NCBI GenBank assembly: GCA_040079795.1
Contig: JBEBJQ010000033.1
Coordinates: forward strand, 1-39,346
Length of the DNA stretch: 39,346 bases
Reading direction: 5' to 3'
Source: SXIZ01 sp040079795
GTDB taxonomy: Bacteria; Pseudomonadota; Gammaproteobacteria; Methylococcales; Methylomonadaceae
A program made the translations under genes and the position numbers. Positions 1-8,218 of this stretch are shown piece after piece (within the stretch, counting starts at the first letter, position 1; every line of letters starts with the position of its first letter). The notes beneath the pieces are model-generated. The model made no database searches. It saw nothing but the letters and a program-made list of their open reading frames with translations, and had not been told where the DNA came from.

Positions 1-756
1 TTGGTACGGGCGCATAACCATCAGCTTTTGCTCGCTGGCGACCAACACCATGTAGCGGCTGATCATTTGCCCAAGTTTGCATTTATCTAGAAAGATGTCT
101 GCAAAATCATGTAAGTGGGCAATTTTATGATTAACTTCATTCGCCAGTTGGTAGATGGGTAAAAAGCGCTCGTCGGCATTAAAGCTGAAGTGCTGGTTGC
201 GGTTGTTGGCAAAGTAGTAGGTATTGCTTTCGTTGCTGACGATGAACAATTGCATAAAACACAGCAGCGTATGGGCGTAGCCGTTGCCGGGGTCGTTTTT
301 GTATTCAACAATTTGCTCCATGGCACGGCGCGGGCTGACCTGGAGGGTTTTCAGTTCAATCTGCACCACAGGCACACCGTTGATGAGCAGGATCACGTCG
401 TAACGGTGGTGGCTGTTACCGGTGTTGATGCGTAGTTGGTTGATAACTTCAAAATCGTTTTTGCACCAGTCTTTGATGTTAACTAGGGTGTATTGCAGAG
501 GCGTACCGTCTTCCCGCATGAAGGTATTGCGCTCGCGCAGTGTAAGGGCGGCGGTGAAAACGTCGTTAGTGACGATTTCGTCGCGCAGGCGGGCGAATTC
601 CGAGTCGGTTAGGTTAACTCGATTGAGCGCCTCGAACTTATTGCGAAAGTTTAGCTCAAGCGCTTCGCGGTCAGGGATGTCGGGGCGATAAGTGTATTTA
701 AGCTCTTCAAGCTTTTTTATGAAATCTTTTTCAATCCTGTTTTCTATGCCTGACAT
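1..756 (-). CDS. hsdR: Type I restriction enzyme R subunit (HsdR), N-terminal part, cut by window edge
   Basis: Reading from an ATG at 756-754, 252 codons stay open to the window edge. The segment matches the HsdR nuclease domain: it has the PD-(D/E)xK arrangement with D120 (HRYDVILLING) followed by E134 and K136 (QIELKT). It ends at MRPYQ, the conserved stretch just before the helicase motor of type I R subunits. HsdR cuts and translocates DNA in complex with HsdM and HsdS; neither is in view. The gene runs out of the window to the left, so partners, if linked, lie downstream of it. A GGAG sits 12 nt upstream of the ATG. Nothing is broken in the visible part; whether the full gene is intact cannot be seen. 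Confidence 0.88.
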   Translation of the reverse strand, partial: MSGIENRIEKDFIKKLEELKYTYRPDIPDREALELNFRNKFEALNRVNLTDSEFARLRDEIVTNDVFTAALTLRERNTFMREDGTPLQYTLVNIKDWCKNDFEVINQLRINTGNSHHRYDVILLINGVPVVQIELKTLQVSPRRAMEQIVEYKNDPGNGYAHTLLCFMQLFIVSNESNTYYFANNRNQHFSFNADERFLPIYQLANEVNHKIAHLHDFADIFLDKCKLGQMISRYMVLVASEQKLMVMRPYQ

Positions 757-872
757 CTGAATCCATTTCTCCGAATAACTATTTTCAAAGCATGAAGTTC
801 TTACACCCTCACCCTGCTTTAGAAGGTTTTGATTCATAGCTTATTTTTGTCATCTTGCCTTTGCCGTCTTAA

Positions 873-1664
873 TTACGGCGCAATCATACCGTTTTGCAAA
901 TAGCCTTCTTTATAATTGAAAACAATATCTGCATCAGGCAGTATTAACGCTTCATCCTTGCCTTTATAGTCCAGACGAAACAACAGATCCTTAATGACAT
1001 TGAGGCGGGCAGATTGTTTATTATCAGCCCTGACAATAGTCCACGGGGCATTCATGTGATGGGTTCTGGCAAACATGACATTCCGCGCCTCACTATACTC
1101 ATCCCAATGTTTATGCGCAGCCTTATCAATGGGGCTGATTTTCCATTGCTTGAGCGGATCCTGCTCCCGGTCTTTCAGACGTTGCTTTTGTTCATCCTGG
1201 CTAATATCCAGATAATATTTCAGCAATTTGATGCCGGATTTAACCAGCATATGCTCGAAGTCGGGTACGGTTTCAAGAAACTCATGGTATTGCCCTTCGC
1301 TACAAAACCCCATCACCCGCTCCACACCTGCACGGTTATACCAACTACGGTTAAATAACACCAGTTCCTGAGCCGCGGGCAAATGGCCTACATAGCGTTG
1401 AAAATACCAACTGCTCTGATCCCGGTCAGAAGGTTTTCCCAACGCTACGATACGCGTTTCACGCGGGCTCAGGTGTTGCGTAATACGTTTAATGGTGCCG
1501 TCTTTGCCACCGGCATCCCGCCCTTCAAAAATAATCAGAATTTTATCGTCATGCTTGATAATATGATTCTGCAATTTAACCAGCTCGATTTGTAACAGTT
1601 TTAAGGTTTTTTTGTAATCAATGTGGTCAGCTATTTTTTTAGCGTGTTTTTTAGCCATATTCAC
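873..1664 (-). CDS. ppk2: Polyphosphate kinase 2 family protein
   Basis: A cytosolic enzyme that transfers phosphate between polyphosphate and nucleotides. The 263-residue length suits a one-domain PPK2. It shows the P-loop GRDAGGKDG at residues 48-56, a lid segment FQRYVGHLPAA near 88-98, and the Walker B-region signature FNRSWYNRAGVERVMGF near 104-120. The residue before RSWYNRAG is Asn where many members have Asp. The start could be M1 or M3 (MNMAKKHAKK); the sequence does not decide. Whether it acts on ADP, GDP or AMP cannot be read from this alone. It is followed downstream by hsdR after 116 nt, and pyrophosphatase lies 49 nt upstream on the same strand, so the two phosphate enzymes may share a transcript. 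Confidence 0.93.
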   Translation of the reverse strand: MNMAKKHAKKIADHIDYKKTLKLLQIELVKLQNHIIKHDDKILIIFEGRDAGGKDGTIKRITQHLSPRETRIVALGKPSDRDQSSWYFQRYVGHLPAAQELVLFNRSWYNRAGVERVMGFCSEGQYHEFLETVPDFEHMLVKSGIKLLKYYLDISQDEQKQRLKDREQDPLKQWKISPIDKAAHKHWDEYSEARNVMFARTHHMNAPWTIVRADNKQSARLNVIKDLLFRLDYKGKDEALILPDADIVFNYKEGYLQNGMIAP

Positions 1665-1713
1665 TGCTCCTTAAGAGGCTTAAGCGGTTAACTTACCCAA
1701 ATTTGCAACGGCC

Positions 1714-2253
1714 TCAAAGCGTCCTTAAATTGTTATACCGCTCAATACTGGACATGATTTCTTTTTTAGCCTCCTCAACCCCAAACCAACCTTCAATTTT
1801 CACCCATTTGCCTTGTTCCAAATCTTTATAATGCTGAAAGAAGTGGGTGATTTTTTCGAGTTTACCTTCGGTAATATGTTCAAAACTGGTTATCTTATCG
1901 TAGAACGGGGTTAACTGATGTACCGGTACGGCTAATACTTTGCCATCGTTACCCGCCTCATCAATCATCTTTAAAATTCCGATAGGACGACAGCGCACCA
2001 CACAACCACTTAATAAAGGTGCAGGCGTCATCACTAACACGTCAACCGGGTCGCCATCGTCAGACTGGCTATGGGGTATGTAGCCATAATTGGTTGGATA
2101 TTGCATGGCGGTCCCCATAAACCGGTCAACTGTAAGAAGACCAGTATGTTTATCGACCTCGTATTTTACCGGGTCGCTAAAGGCGGGAATTTCAATAATC
2201 ACATTGATGTCGTTCGGAATATTTCTACCGGAGGGAACTTTATTAAATGACAT
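1714..2253 (-). CDS. ppa: Inorganic pyrophosphatase (soluble, family I)
   Basis: It hydrolyses pyrophosphate to two phosphates in the cytosol, pulling biosynthetic reactions forward. The protein closely follows the E. coli pattern: EIPAFSDPVKYEVDK, then DRFMGTAMQYPTNYGYIPHS, then the metal-binding signature DDGDPVDVLV, and CRPIGILKMIDEAGND. I chose the ATG at 2253-2251 (MSFNKVPSGRNIP), giving 179 residues, close to the 176 of E. coli. The frame is open 34 codons further upstream, but that extension is unlike the family and would overlap the divergent gene at 2329. No strong ribosome binding site is visible. The gene is divergent from the DUF2797 gene across about 75 nt. Confidence 0.94.
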   Translation of the reverse strand: MSFNKVPSGRNIPNDINVIIEIPAFSDPVKYEVDKHTGLLTVDRFMGTAMQYPTNYGYIPHSQSDDGDPVDVLVMTPAPLLSGCVVRCRPIGILKMIDEAGNDGKVLAVPVHQLTPFYDKITSFEHITEGKLEKITHFFQHYKDLEQGKWVKIEGWFGVEEAKKEIMSSIERYNNLRTL

Positions 2254-2328
2254 GATTGTGTGCTTGGTGTGGTGTTGAAAACGTGACATTATAGCAGCAG
2301 TGACAGTTATTATAGGGGAAGTGGTGCT
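2254..2328. promoter_or_regulatory. Divergent promoter region between ppa and the DUF2797 gene
   Basis: The 75 nt separate two divergently read genes, so both promoters must lie here or inside the genes. Two GTGACA blocks, each followed closely by TTATA or TTATTATA, form an imperfect direct repeat on the plus strand. They could give a -35/-10 pair with a long spacer. A GGGGAA stands 8 nt before the plus-strand ATG. No experiment-grade promoter call is possible. Confidence 0.35.
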
Positions 2329-3147
2329 ATGCAAGGTTTTACTGGAAAAATGCACACCCGTCTAACGACGGAGACGGTCGAGTATGCTTTACCTTTATCA
2401 AAACAATTGGTCGGTTTAAACCCTTTATTGGGTAAAAATATTAAGTTAATTTATAGCGGCATGATTTGCTGTGTGCATTGCGGCAGAAAAACCAGCAAAA
2501 GCTTTAACCAAGGCTATTGTTATCCTTGTTTTACCCAGCTGGCGCAATGTGATCTGTGCATTATGAAACCGGAAACCTGCCATTACGCCAAAGGAACCTG
2601 CCGCGAACCAACCTGGGGTGAGGAATTCTGTCTTCAACCGCATTTTGTGTATTTAGCCAATTCTTCCGGCATCAAGGTTGGAATTACCCGCCAAACGCAA
2701 ATCCCCACGCGCTGGATTGACCAGGGCGCGGTGCAGGCCTTACCGATTTTAAAAGTCGCTTCCCGGCAGATTTCCGGACTGATCGAAGTCGAGATTGCCA
2801 AACATGTCAGCGATAAAACCAGTTGGCAGAAGATGTTAAAAAGCGCGGCGGATACTATTGATTTAATATCAGAGCGGGATCGCTTATTAGTGGAATGTGC
2901 GCCACAACTGGCTGAGATTAACACCCGCTTTGGTACTGATGCCGTGACCTATTTACCTAATAACGATGTCGTATCGATTAATTTTCCGGTATTAAATTAT
3001 CCTACCAAAGTAAAGTCGTTTAACTTTGATACCCAACGCGAAGTTGCCGGGGAATTGCAAGGGATTAAGGGGCAGTATTTATTGCTGGATACCGGGGTCA
3101 TTAATATGCGTAAATTTGCGGGTTATGAAATTACATTGGTTGTGTAG
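2329..3147 (+). CDS. DUF2797 family protein with Cys-rich zinc-ribbon-like region
   Basis: A 272-residue protein of the DUF2797 family, whose function is not established. The region near residues 45-105 is rich in paired cysteines (CCVHCGRK, GYCYPCF, CDLC), which suggests metal binding. It is followed by VYLANSSGIKVGITR near 108-122, which resembles the start of a GIY-YIG nuclease-like fold, including the VGITR element. The C-terminal half has no motif I recognise. The start at 2329 is supported by a GGGGAA 8 nt upstream. The gene is a single unit, divergent from ppa, with 222 nt of non-coding sequence after it. I am confident of the family but not of any activity. Confidence 0.8.
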   Translation: MQGFTGKMHTRLTTETVEYALPLSKQLVGLNPLLGKNIKLIYSGMICCVHCGRKTSKSFNQGYCYPCFTQLAQCDLCIMKPETCHYAKGTCREPTWGEEFCLQPHFVYLANSSGIKVGITRQTQIPTRWIDQGAVQALPILKVASRQISGLIEVEIAKHVSDKTSWQKMLKSAADTIDLISERDRLLVECAPQLAEINTRFGTDAVTYLPNNDVVSINFPVLNYPTKVKSFNFDTQREVAGELQGIKGQYLLLDTGVINMRKFAGYEITLVV

Positions 3148-3234
3148 CAATTGTTAAAGATTCCAAATACTCCTCTGCATTTATACTGCAAAGTATCGCG
3201 TAAAGCTTTTCTTAATATTCAATTCATTTTGCCG

Positions 3235-3251
3235 TGCGACAAGATGTCGCA
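3235..3251. repeat. Perfect 7-bp inverted repeat (TGCGACA / TGTCGCA)
   Basis: TGCGACA and TGTCGCA flank a 3-nt AGA centre. The palindrome lies about 120 nt upstream of the neprosin-like gene, in an AT-rich spacer. The tight 17-nt dyad looks more like a protein-binding operator than a terminator, as no T-tract follows. Confidence 0.6.
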
Positions 3252-3306
3252 TTGTTTAAGTTGAATTAAGTGCGTATAGTCGGTTTCGGAATTTTTAAAA
3301 CTTCTA

Positions 3307-3328
3307 TCCTAATGTTTTTTTATTAGGA
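3307..3328. repeat. Inverted repeat TCCTAAT / ATTAGGA around a T-tract
   Basis: Perfect 7-bp arms separated by 8 nt (a G and seven T). It sits 42 nt upstream of the probable ATG of the neprosin-like gene, where it could shape the 5' untranslated RNA or bind a regulator. Confidence 0.5.
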
Positions 3329-3369
3329 ATTATAATTTTATTGCAGTTAATAATTTACAGAGGTTTACA

Positions 3370-4605
3370 ATGTTACCAAACCAAATATTAAATATCCAAT
3401 TTTTTCTATTGGATTATTAATTTTAAGCAGTTATCCTGCTTTTGCTGTAGATATTTCCTCGGCAAATATCACCCTAACTACCAGTGAATCAAAAGAAATT
3501 GATGATTATCTTGGTAGCTATCGCTCAGGCATACAGATCACTAAAACGGTATTAGACTCTAGGGGCGAAGCTATAAGCTGCATGGATATTCTGCATCAGC
3601 CTGGTGTTGATAGCGCATCCATTCAACTTCAACCATCCTCACAGCTTGCCGCAATGCTCCCTGGCCCGATTAAGCAAGACAATACGCCTACAGTATGTCC
3701 AAAAGGCAATGTAGAAATGAGGTTACCCTCTCGTGAAGCGATGGTAAGGGCAGGTTCACTCAAAAATTTCTTTTTGAAATATCAGGATGGTTTAAATCAG
3801 AATATTGTTGCTAAGACCGTCATTAGGCCAAAGAGCGATGGGTTTATTCATGAGCATGCAACATATTCTCAAAGTGTAGCGGCATTGGCTGCACAAACCA
3901 CACTTAATATTTGGAAACCCATAGTTGCAAGCGGAGAGATGTCGTTATCTCAACTTTGGGTTTTAGGTGGCAGTGGTACGGGACTTCAGTCATTGGAAGT
4001 TGGTTATCAAGTTTCCAATAGGTTCACTGACACCCTCCCGCATCTTTTTATTTATTCTACGACTGATGGTTATGCGACTGGTTGTTACGATTTGAGTTGT
4101 CCTGCTGCTACGCGATTTGTCAAGACCAGTAATGTCTTGGATTTTGGGGGTGCGCTTACAAGCCGGAGGAGCCCAAATTGAAGGGACACTCGCTTTCTAT
4201 CGTGATCCAGCGAATGGCAATTGGATCTTATTTTATGTCGATCCTGTTGGAAACTTTATTCAATCTGGGTATTACAAAAAAGCCAACTTCGGCACGGGTC
4301 AGCTTAGTCGCAACGCTGATCGTGTAGATTTTGGCGGTGAGATTGCGTTCAGAAGTCCAGGTGGCACAACACACACAACGACAGATGTGGGTAGCGGACA
4401 GTTTTCGAATGCTGGATATGGCAATACGGCCTATCAACGTAATCTTAAATATATGAATTTGAGTGGTGTGATTCAAAACGTTGTTTATAGCGGTATAGGT
4501 GTTACAAAATCTGGTTGTTACAATGTAACTGATGCAACAAGTGCAACGTTGGGAACTTCTTTTTACTTTGGTGGACCCGGGTATATTATCCCTTCATGCC
4601 CCTAA
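3370..4605 (+). pseudogene. Neprosin-family (DUF239) exported glutamic-peptidase-like gene, two frame breaks
   Basis: Joining three frame pieces gives a protein of about 411 residues: a signal peptide (IFSIGLLILSSYPAFA), then a neprosin domain. Family marks are HEHATYSQSVAAL, LNIWKPIV, SLSQLWVLGG, LFIYSTTDGYATGCY, GNWILFY and VDFGGE. Neprosins are prolyl endopeptidases using two glutamates; both candidates remain, in SLEVGYQV (codon 3996-3998) and DFGGEIAF (codon 4339-4341). The ATG at 3370, with AGAGG just upstream, needs one extra A near 3375 to enter the signal-peptide frame. The second break is in the G5 run at 4146-4150, where one G too many shifts the frame; removing it restores GVRLQAGGAQIEG. 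The two shifts cancel out. Either the gene is decaying or the sequence carries indel errors. The longest intact open pieces are 3582-4181 and 4117-4605. Confidence 0.82.
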
Positions 4606-4761
4606 TGGTATTTTTTTAGCGCTTCTCCTATAGCTTCATCGCGATTTTGATCGGATGTATAAACAAAATTACGATACCATTCTAAATGGTTATGATTTTT
4701 TATTTTTCTGTCTTGATCGCGCTGTTAAGAATATTGTAGTTATTTCTTCAGCGGATGTTTT

Positions 4762-5314
4762 ATGAATTTTATACGTTTATTTATTTGCTTTTATTTTTTG
4801 TTTTTATCTATTCAAGTACGCGCTCTTGAAATTCGTTACGATGGTTTCAATTGTACTACTGGTGAAACTTCCCCTCCACCGTTACAATCAAGAATGATTG
4901 TAACCGGCCAAACTGGCAACTTTTTCATGCTTAAAGTACAAGGCGGCTTGCCCCCTTTGAATATAATAGATAATACTTGTGTAGATAGTTTTTTTTAGAA
5001 CAGGCAATTCTGAACTTCCAGAGTTTTATCCAAACGGCAAAGATGGGTATGCAATATTTTCCGCGCCTTTTCTGTACGTTTTTATCGACGGCACTGTTGG
5101 GGGTGATGTCTTAAATTCAAAAAGAAATTATCAGACTCAACACGTTTTTAAATTTTCTTTGACAGTTGACAATAGTTTTGTGCTGTTACGAGATGATTGG
5201 TTTTGGACTCTCGGGCAAGATGATTTGAATTGGACTGCCAATGGCGCGGTTCAATCGGGAACGACTCTATACGATCAAACTAACCGTTCAATTAAGTATA
5301 CCTTGATTAAATAA
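4762..5314 (+). pseudogene. Exported protein of unknown function, frame broken in a T8 run
   Basis: The reading starts at the ATG at 4762 with a clear signal peptide (FICFYFLFLSIQVRA), then continues to a stop at 4996-4998. The stop follows directly on eight T at 4989-4996. Dropping one T lets the frame run on through SFFRTGNSELPEFYPNGKDG to a stop at 5312-5314, about 183 residues in total. The downstream part has ordinary codon use, so I read it as one gene with an indel. I do not recognise the family. It follows the neprosin-like gene on the same strand by 156 nt and may have moved with it. The T8 tract could be slippage-prone in vivo, or simply a sequencing error. Confidence 0.6.
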
Positions 5315-5439
5315 TGTAAGGAAAATTCGCCGCTAGGCAACACGCCATAAACGGAGCGAATAGAGTTGATTGATACTAGAATTTCTCAGAGCTATCTTTT
5401 AGGGTGTGCTTATTGAATTGAGGTGATATTTTGGGTAGG

Positions 5440-5464
5440 GGCGGTTTGCTGGCATGAAACCGCC
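5440..5464. repeat. Hairpin GGCGGTTT / AAACCGCC, between convergent genes
   Basis: Perfect 8-bp arms with a 9-nt loop lie between the convergent ends of the exported gene and hicB. No T-run follows on either strand, so it is a weak candidate for a bidirectional terminator. Confidence 0.45.
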
Positions 5465-5485
5465 TCACGAGCTGCATTGATCTTG

Positions 5486-5821
5486 TCATAGTTGAGCCGC
5501 TTGCTTTAACACCTCAAGCGCCCACTGATTTAAACTTTTGCCAGAAGCGATAGCCGCGCGGGAAACCGCCGCATGATCATCTGGCGGAATACGTAACACA
5601 AATTTTCCTGAATAAGCTTTAAATGGCTCGGCTCCGTCTTCATGACAAGCATCCATAAACACCTTTAGGGAAATAGCCCCTTCACGCCTTAACCCTGCGG
5701 CATCGGTAGCATAAAAATCAGCGCCGCCGTTAAGGCCAACAAACTCACCGCGAAACATATCAATGTCTGAATCGTAAGTAATTACGGCTTTGACACCATC
5801 AATAGTCATCTGATTAATCAT
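5486..5821 (-). CDS. hicB: HicB family antitoxin
   Basis: A 111-residue protein with the HicB layout. The N-terminal half (MTIDGVKAVITYDSDIDMFRGEFVGLNGGADFYA, read in parts) is the partial RNase H-like fold that binds toxin. The C-terminal part (VLRIPPDDHAAVSRAAIASG, then SLNQWALEVL) is a ribbon-helix-helix DNA-binding segment. It neutralises HicA and probably represses its own operon. Its start overlaps the end of hicA by 4 nt (ATGA), so the order is toxin first, antitoxin second, as is usual for hicAB. Confidence 0.88.
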   Translation of the reverse strand: MINQMTIDGVKAVITYDSDIDMFRGEFVGLNGGADFYATDAAGLRREGAISLKVFMDACHEDGAEPFKAYSGKFVLRIPPDDHAAVSRAAIASGKSLNQWALEVLKQAAQL

Positions 5822-6072
5822 AATTGTACTCCATTGTCATTCAGCCAATCGCGCAAGTTGGCAACTGCGCCCTTATCTGTCATCGGTGAAGGATGTGGGC
5901 GATGAAAAAGACGCCGCTCGCCAAACAGCCGAATCAACACCCTGGAACCCTCCCGCTCTTCAATCTGAGCACCCAACACAAGCAATAATGCTTCAACTTC
6001 AGACCAACGCACATTGGCTGATGTCGGGTGGGAAAATATGAGTTCAAGAGTTTTAAGGTACTTTCGTTTCAT
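5818..6072 (-). CDS. hicA: HicA family mRNA-interferase toxin
   Basis: 84 residues, the normal size for HicA, a double-stranded-RBD-like ribonuclease that cleaves mRNA when free of HicB. The signature FHRPHP (H57, H60) is present, and the core W23..EALLLVLGAQI..GSRVLI fits the family. At the position where E. coli-type HicA has a GSH catalytic triplet this protein reads GSR, as seen in a recognisable HicA subgroup, so activity is probable but not certain. The start has no visible Shine-Dalgarno sequence. A direct repeat just upstream may be promoter or operator. Confidence 0.88.
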   Translation of the reverse strand: MKRKYLKTLELIFSHPTSANVRWSEVEALLLVLGAQIEEREGSRVLIRLFGERRLFHRPHPSPMTDKGAVANLRDWLNDNGVQL

Positions 6073-6080
6073 GGGAAAAC

Positions 6081-6100
6081 AGTATCATTATTTAGTATCA
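6081..6100 (-). promoter_or_regulatory. Direct repeat AGTATCA upstream of hicA, candidate operator/promoter
   Basis: Two copies of AGTATCA (TGATACT on the minus strand) start 13 nt apart, 8 nt upstream of the hicA ATG. The spacing and position suit a HicB ribbon-helix-helix operator overlapping the promoter. The closeness to the ATG and the missing ribosome binding site would fit a very short leader. Confidence 0.4.
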
Positions 6101-6258
6101 ATTACAATGGTTGATTATTTTTGGGCATGCTTGGTTTATTGGTTAAACATTGCCCTACCGCACTTTTTATAGTTATTCCCAACTGAGTTGAAGCTTGAAG
6201 GCAAGCGTGTCATTGTTTTTAATGAAGCGATGTTGTACCAACTGATATACTTGCTTTT

Positions 6259-6264
6259 TATAAT
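6259..6264 (+). promoter_or_regulatory. Candidate -10 element (TATAAT) for rmuC
   Basis: A perfect TATAAT lies 64 nt before the preferred rmuC ATG. The best -35 upstream (TTGTAC) is 20 nt away, which is longer than ideal, so this is a weak call. The rest of 6073-6319 shows no gene. Confidence 0.3.
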
Positions 6265-6328
6265 TTATCAGGGCAACAACAGGGCTTGAAACAATGCTTA
6301 TAACCCTTCGGGCTAGTGTTTGATTATT

Positions 6329-7813
6329 ATGAATATGACGCTTCTAGATCAACCGCTGATAATTTGTTTATTCGGCATCTGCCTATGTTTGCTGTTTGTA
6401 CTGCCGTTATTTTGGTTACGGCTTAAGGCACTTAGGGCTGAAGCAAGCCTGTTGTTACAAACCAGTATAGCGCCTTTGCAACAAGCACTTGCTGAAAAAA
6501 ACCTGCACATTGAACAGCAACACGACACCCTTGAAAACTTACAGGGCACCCTGCTGGATAATACCGAACAGATTTTGCATTTGGAAAAGCAAAATTCGGC
6601 GTTTATGGAACGCGTGGCACAGTTCACCAATCTCCAAACAACTATAGGTGCAAAAGACCAGCAAATTGCACAATTGCAGGAAAATGTCAGTGCACAACGT
6701 TCAATGATTACCGAGCTGGAAACTCAATTAAAAGCGGAACGCAAACAAATTGATGAAAAAATCCGTTTGTTAGAATCGGCCAAGTTACAAATGACTGCGG
6801 AATTCCAGAATCTCGCGCAACGAATTTTTGAAGAAAAAAGCGCCCGGTTTACGCATCAAAACCAGGAAAATATGGGATCCTTACTCACGCCTTTACGGGA
6901 ACAACTGTTGGAATTTAAAACCAAAGTTGAAGATATTTATAATAAGGATTCGAATGACCGGGTATTGCTGCTCAATCAAATTTCAACTTTAAAAGCCTTA
7001 AATGAACGCATTGGACAGGATGCGCTTAACTTGACCAATGCCCTAAAAGGACAAGCGAAAACCCAGGGTAACTGGGGAGAAATGGTTCTGGAACGGGTGC
7101 TGGAGCAATCCGGTCTGGTTAAAGGGCGCGAGTATGAAATTCAGGTTAGCGCTACCAATAGTGAGGGCGCGCGCCTGCAACCGGATGTCATTGTGCATTT
7201 GCCGGAACAAAAAGATGTCATTATCGATGCCAAGGTCTCACTCCTGGCTTATCAACGTTATTACGAAGCTGAAACGCCACATGCAAGGGACATTGCAATC
7301 AATCAGCATGTTACCTCGATCCGCAGCCACATTAAGGGCTTAAGCCATAAAGATTACTCGGCGCTCAATGGTTTTCGCAGCCTGGATTTTGTATTATTAT
7401 TCATCCCGATAGAAGCCGCCTTTATCACTGCTGTTGAGTTCGATCAAAGCTTGTTTAATGAAGCTTTTGCCAAACACATTATTATTGTGAGCCCATCGAC
7501 ACTATTCGCAACCTTAAGAACCATCGAACATATTTGGCGTTATGAATATCAAAATCAAAATGCCCAGGATATTGCCCGTAAAGGCGGGGATTTATACGAC
7601 AAATTTGTTAATTTCATTAATGCGCTGGATGATGTCGGTGAAAAACTGAACCGGGCGCAGGAATCTTATGATACTGCTTATAAACGCTTAAACTCGGGAC
7701 GCGGAAATATTGTGTCTAAAATTCAGGAATTAAAGCTATTAGGTGCGACCACTAAGAAATCCTTACCCGAAAACCTGATTGAGCAGGCACAGCTGGGTAT
7801 GCCAGATGAATAA
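6329..7813 (+). CDS. rmuC: DNA recombination protein RmuC
   Basis: RmuC limits recombination-associated rearrangements and is thought to be a nuclease-fold protein. The order seen is: one N-terminal membrane segment (about residues 8-30, LIICLFGICLCLLFVLPLFW), a long coiled coil rich in Gln/Glu to about residue 180, then the RmuC domain. That domain contains GNWGEMVLERVLEQSGL, DVIVHLPEQKDVIIDAKVSL and FVLLFIPIEAAF. The frame is open from a TTG at 6320; I prefer the ATG at 6329, with another ATG at 6335 possible. No clear Shine-Dalgarno sequence helps. The length, about 494 residues, is normal. The gene stands alone, convergent with two small exported genes. Confidence 0.92.
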   Translation: MNMTLLDQPLIICLFGICLCLLFVLPLFWLRLKALRAEASLLLQTSIAPLQQALAEKNLHIEQQHDTLENLQGTLLDNTEQILHLEKQNSAFMERVAQFTNLQTTIGAKDQQIAQLQENVSAQRSMITELETQLKAERKQIDEKIRLLESAKLQMTAEFQNLAQRIFEEKSARFTHQNQENMGSLLTPLREQLLEFKTKVEDIYNKDSNDRVLLLNQISTLKALNERIGQDALNLTNALKGQAKTQGNWGEMVLERVLEQSGLVKGREYEIQVSATNSEGARLQPDVIVHLPEQKDVIIDAKVSLLAYQRYYEAETPHARDIAINQHVTSIRSHIKGLSHKDYSALNGFRSLDFVLLFIPIEAAFITAVEFDQSLFNEAFAKHIIIVSPSTLFATLRTIEHIWRYEYQNQNAQDIARKGGDLYDKFVNFINALDDVGEKLNRAQESYDTAYKRLNSGRGNIVSKIQELKLLGATTKKSLPENLIEQAQLGMPDE

Positions 7814-7863
7814 GGCCAGTGATCAAATAAAGCACCAGCCATTCAGAACTTCGATTTACCTGA

Positions 7864-8202
7864 TTATTTATCCAATGCGCCTGGTTTGATCTGCTTACAA
7901 GTTACCACAACATCCTGCATAAAACACTGATGCAAGCCGCTCTGATCTCCAGTACAAGGTGTACAGGCTGCGACCCCGTCAGTTTTACGCTTGTCAACAT
8001 GCCAACCCTCACCCAAGGTCTTACAAAATAACCTATTAAAGCGATCCAGATTATAGCGGTCAGAAGTTAATTCTATTGCCTTATTTTTCGGATAACAATA
8101 GCGCGTAGGCAAGGTATTAGCCGTGACATCTTTATACAGATACTCCACGGCTTGCGCAGGGATCGCAACGAAAACAAGAAAAAAGATTAAAGGGACAAGC
8201 AT
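7864..8202 (-). CDS. Small exported cysteine-rich protein, unknown function
   Basis: 112 residues with a signal peptide (MLVPLIFFLVFVAIPAQA, cleavage probably before VEYLY). The mature part holds six cysteines (RYCY, LFCKTL, ACTPC, HQCFM, VTCKQ), enough for three disulfides in the periplasm. I do not recognise the family. It starts 16 nt after the end of the exported gene at 8219-8587 on the same strand, so the two are likely co-transcribed and may act together. Confidence 0.65.
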   Translation of the reverse strand: MLVPLIFFLVFVAIPAQAVEYLYKDVTANTLPTRYCYPKNKAIELTSDRYNLDRFNRLFCKTLGEGWHVDKRKTDGVAACTPCTGDQSGLHQCFMQDVVVTCKQIKPGALDK

Positions 8203-8218
8203 TTATTGCGTCTGTAAG

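Noticed and set aside
422..691. Open plus-strand frames in 190-691
   Set aside because: They are antisense to the hsdR fragment, which has clear nuclease motifs in its own frame.
845..890. GCCGT/ACGGC hairpin at the PPK2 stop codon
   Set aside because: The 5-bp stem has no T-tract, so it is not a convincing terminator.
2253..2355. Extended N-terminus for pyrophosphatase
   Set aside because: The extra 34 residues are unlike the family and overlap the divergent gene; the Met at 2253 fits the usual length.
4228..4476. Minus-strand frame of 82 residues
   Set aside because: It lies opposite the neprosin domain, which has recognisable motifs.
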